This document shows, in pieces, positions 61,104 through 64,000 of a DNA stretch of 64,000 nt. A program made the position numbers and the translations under genes. The stretch comes from Parasponia andersonii (Eukaryota > Streptophyta > Magnoliopsida > Rosales > Cannabaceae), in NCBI GenBank assembly GCA_002914805.1, contig JXTB01000330.1:335618-399617 (forward strand), written 5' to 3'. Each line of letters opens with the position of its first letter. Position 1 is the first letter of the stretch. The notes under the pieces are model-generated. The model worked only from the letters and a program-made list of their open reading frames with translations, had not been told where the DNA came from and did no database searches.

Positions 61104-61987
61104 AACTAACGGGTACGTGCACGTATAAGCATAATTAATATATATATGGCCTTACCTATACACATGTATAAAGAAAATTTATTGTATATATTAATAATTC
61201 ATATTTTTTCATAGACCTTATTATAATTAGTTCACGATCCAACAACTAAAAAAAAAACTTAAACCTATTTGGATTTACATCCATACGTATATGTATATAA
61301 ATATATATTATATAAATATATTCAAAAAGTAAACACCATAGGAATTTGTTGAAGGATATAAAATTTGGTCTATATGTCTTCACAACGACAACTTCTCGAC
61401 AACCATTGTCTCAACTGCATCAAAGCCCAATTTCTGGGGTTTTTTTTGTTTAACCAAATCGAATAGGAAGATAAAGAAGATCAAATTGCATCAAAGCTAA
61501 AGAAGCACAAGCTTAAAATGGCACATTTGTCTGTTACACTTTGCAGAGCATTAGGAGCCAAACCAAAACTGAACTAGGCAGATATTTCACAAATATTAAT
61601 ATTACTAAATTACCTAAAAGAATTATCACAACCATGTACAACAGGATTCCTTTTTAAGATTTCCCCTCCACTAGGCTACAAGATCAAACAAAATGAAGAA
61701 CCTACTAATACAGCACGTGCAAAATTACATTTCTGATTAATTATGGTTAAATGGAGTAGTAGTACAACTTGGTGACACTAAAGGGGAAAAAAGGAATATC
61801 ACCACAAAGCCAAACACACCTTTCAACGCATTGTGCAGAAATGTGAAGGGGGCAAATCTCTTCCAAATTCACTTTAAATAGACAAGTCCCGGCAAGCAAT
61901 CAAATGTTTGTGGCACTTTCCCTTCTTATTGGTAAGATGCCCAAACCAAAACATGCATCTAACCTCAATTAAGAGAATCTCTGCCTT

Positions 61988-63151
61988 TCATGCTGATATG
62001 GGTTCGTAAGGATAAGATAGCCAGGGGTGCTTCAGAGCCTCCGACGCAGATGGACGCTTCTTCGGGTTAACCTCTAGCAAATGAGCAACAAAGTCAATGA
62101 AGCCTTGGTCCCCCATTGGAAGTCGATGTCTCAAGGATGTCTTTTTCGGTATCAAGTATTCCAGCCTATTGGTTTCCTGAAGAATAAATTGACACAACAC
62201 CTTTCATCATTTTTCAATAATCATAAACAATTAATACATAAAAGATCTGTCAAGAATATATACAGGATCTCAAAAGAATATACCTATGTCTGTGCACGGG
62301 CATAAATCATGATGATGCATGTGCGTGTATGTGTACGTACATACAGATTAGTTCATAACTACCATGCAGATCACACAGGAACAGTCCACATGACAACGAA
62401 ATTTTTACTTAAATGTTTTCCTCCTTTTCTGCTAGTGGGATTCAACTCGACATATTTTAAGCATGGTTATGAAAAGCATGCAAATTAAGCAGATAATGAC
62501 GGTTCTCTCATGTTAAATCAACTTGTTCCTCTTATACTCCTATATTTTCCTTCAAAATTGGGAAACCGGAAAAATAGAAGATCCCAGGACACAGATTATG
62601 CTTCAACTTCTGGCCGGAATATTATTAAACATCCAAAATATGCCGTTGGCTCCAAAAGTGCAACCCAAATCATGCGAGGATACAGAAATGGCGGATCACT
62701 TCAAGATTAATTCACTAAAATTGGAACATGAAAATTATGAGATTCTCATAATTATTAAAACATCAACCCCGAGCACATTTGACATAAGGGTGCAAATAAT
62801 AAAAGATACACGCTGTCCTTGCCCAAATCTATGGCACAATAAAAGAACAAGAACACCATGGAGAAAATATTTCCCCTTTTTTATTTTTTTATTTTTTATA
62901 ATAGCATACAAATATGAGTACACAAATTACAAATATTAATGCAGAAAAACTGAATGCTAAATGTTTCAGGAGAATATAAGAAATTCAATAGTTCAAATGA
63001 TAATTACCTGATTCCGTTCATAAAGCATGTGATTTTTGGTAAAATACTTGTATGTGTCTCGACCTTTCACTAACATGCCTTGTTCAATGGGACCTATAAT
63101 TCCTATCACCCGGGCAAGTAATGTTGCGGGCGAATCGTTTTGGAACAACAC
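61988..63151 (-). CDS. DYRK-like protein kinase, last two exons (partial)
   Basis: Two exons join in phase 0: 63008-63151 (acceptor TTCTTACAG|GTG, donor AATCAG|GTAATT) and 61988-62176 (acceptor ATTCTTCAG|GAA, stop TGA at 61988). They encode 110 residues from the C-terminal lobe of a Ser/Thr(Tyr) kinase: VLFQNDSPATLLARVIGIIG, DTYKYFTKNHMLYERNQ, then LEYLIPKKTSLRHRLPMG, GFIDFVAHLLEVNPKKRPSA and LKHPWLSYPYEPISA. The NPKKRPSASEALKHPWL block is kinase subdomain XI with its invariant Arg. The pattern matches plant DYRK/DYRKP-type kinases, whose proteins end at the same place. These kinases autophosphorylate the activation loop and phosphorylate Ser/Thr targets in growth and stress signalling. The N-terminal and catalytic exons lie beyond the right edge: the preceding intron starts at 63152 and no further exon is seen before 64000. 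The 3'UTR would occupy about 61480-61987. Confidence 0.88.
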
Positions 63152-64000
63152 CTGTAAGAAGCTATTTTATTGTCACAAGACCCAGGGACAAAAGAAAAGA
63201 TGCAGTTCTTAACCATATAATCCCACAAAATAGTCATGAACATCATCAATCCACATCATGAATTCAAGTTGTGTCGGAGAAGACAAAAGAAGATTTGGTC
63301 GGCAAAAGAAGATTTGGTGCTTGTAAGAGTTGAATAGAGAGTAAAGTTCAAGTATCCTCACTAAAGAATGATAGGTTCGAAATGAAGTGCACAGAGAAGA
63401 AAACTCTGTATTTTTTCTCTTCAAAAACAAGTTACAACCATAAGGCAGGCATTTCTGGGCAGCAAGCAGCTGAACCAGTCATATAAAACATGGAACAACT
63501 GTCCTCACAAAATCTGCCAGCAAACTACCCTAAAACATGGGGCAAAAAGGTCCATAAAGCAAGGCAACAATCTACCCTAAAATATGGAGCAAACAATCCT
63601 ATAAAAACAGGAAAAAGTAGTCTAAAAAATAAAACAAATAACGGCCTTAAATCTGTAAAAAATCAGACTTTCAACACATACATCATAACATTCAGGTAAA
63701 TCAAGGAAGAATATAGCAACATCCTTGATTTAGATAAATCAGGATGCAATTTTGTTTGGCCAATGGTGAATTTCTCTCTAAGCAATAAATTGCAGGAAGA
63801 AACATCAATAATAAGTGAAAAATCAATAATATATCAGTCTGTTTTTTATCAAGAAAGTTAAAATTACTATTAGTGCCCTATTTCAATATACAAATTTTTT
63901 TTATAGGAAACAAAATAAAAACTCATCTACATAACAGGAAATAAAATAAAATTTTAAAAAAAAAAACATACATGGCAAATCTGTCACATCGCATAATTCT

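Larger units (their letters stand above)
55480..61480. other. gene-poor AT-rich region
   Basis: No coding sequence could be assigned. It includes fragments of a GTTTTC-rich inverted-repeat family (56690-56850 and 59909-60671), an (AAAAAG)n stretch at 57053-57080, a long AT dinucleotide run at 59342-59386, and a C17 run at 61087-61103. A small GC-richer stretch lies at 56490-56660, and another stretch at 57430-57530. Both are open for short distances only. The sequence near 58100-58230 has an acceptor-like TTTTCAG but no supporting coding frame. Confidence 0.45.

Noticed and set aside
63970-64000. Possible further kinase exon at the right edge (minus-strand GAATTATGC resembling ELC of the kinase domain)
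   Set aside because: In the phase required by the next exon it contains a stop, and the expected residues after ELC are absent.

Overview
The window looks like nuclear DNA of a flowering plant, most likely a eudicot. It is AT-rich, has long introns, and carries plant gene families (KIN17, BAP31-like, a coiled-coil NB-ARC-LRR resistance gene, a DYRK-type kinase), a nuclear-type tRNA-Lys(UUU) gene, and Gypsy, Copia and hAT elements of plant kinds. Four host loci look functional: KIN17 (36082-37260, minus), a BAP31-like ER membrane protein (52496-54767, plus, two exons), tRNA-Lys (55399-55471, minus) and the 3' end of a DYRK-like kinase (61988-63151, minus, running off the right edge). A fifth, a CNL disease-resistance gene on the minus strand, is a pseudogene stretched from 27190 down to 5662 by insertions.

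Layout from left to right. 1-2215 is AT-rich, with at most the 5' leader of a minus-strand gene leaving the left edge. 2318-5661 is a Copia remnant that cuts the CNL LRR region. 5662-8468 is the CNL 3' half, split by a 1.44-kb solo LTR with 5-bp target duplications GCTAA. 9576-26102 is a large Tat-lineage Gypsy fossil (element A) inside a CNL intron, with target duplications ATTAG. Element A holds a long antisense ORF region, two tandem-repeat arrays, another LTR (12224 to the assembly gap) and a younger nested Gypsy chromovirus (element B, 19539-25286, target duplications ATAGG). 26161-27190 is the CNL 5' exon. 27797-31140 holds pieces of a Tat-like Gypsy (plus) and a Copia (minus). 31337-34903 is a hAT DNA transposon with perfect 8-bp target duplications.

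KIN17 follows, with a 1.9-kb 5'UTR intron. Its first exon lies next to the LTR of a degenerate Athila/Tat-like Gypsy element (element C, about 39400-45559). That element contains an unusual GC-rich island at 43190-44030. 45560-52050 and 55480-61480 are gene-poor, AT-rich stretches with several inverted-repeat, MITE-like elements, a 120-bp tandem duplication and microsatellites.

I see no convincing undescribed functional system. The most informative structures are the ordered nest of insertions in the CNL gene, the antisense ORF and repeat arrays of the Tat element, the LTR beside the KIN17 first exon, and the GC-rich island. All identifications come from reading motifs by eye; no database search was run.
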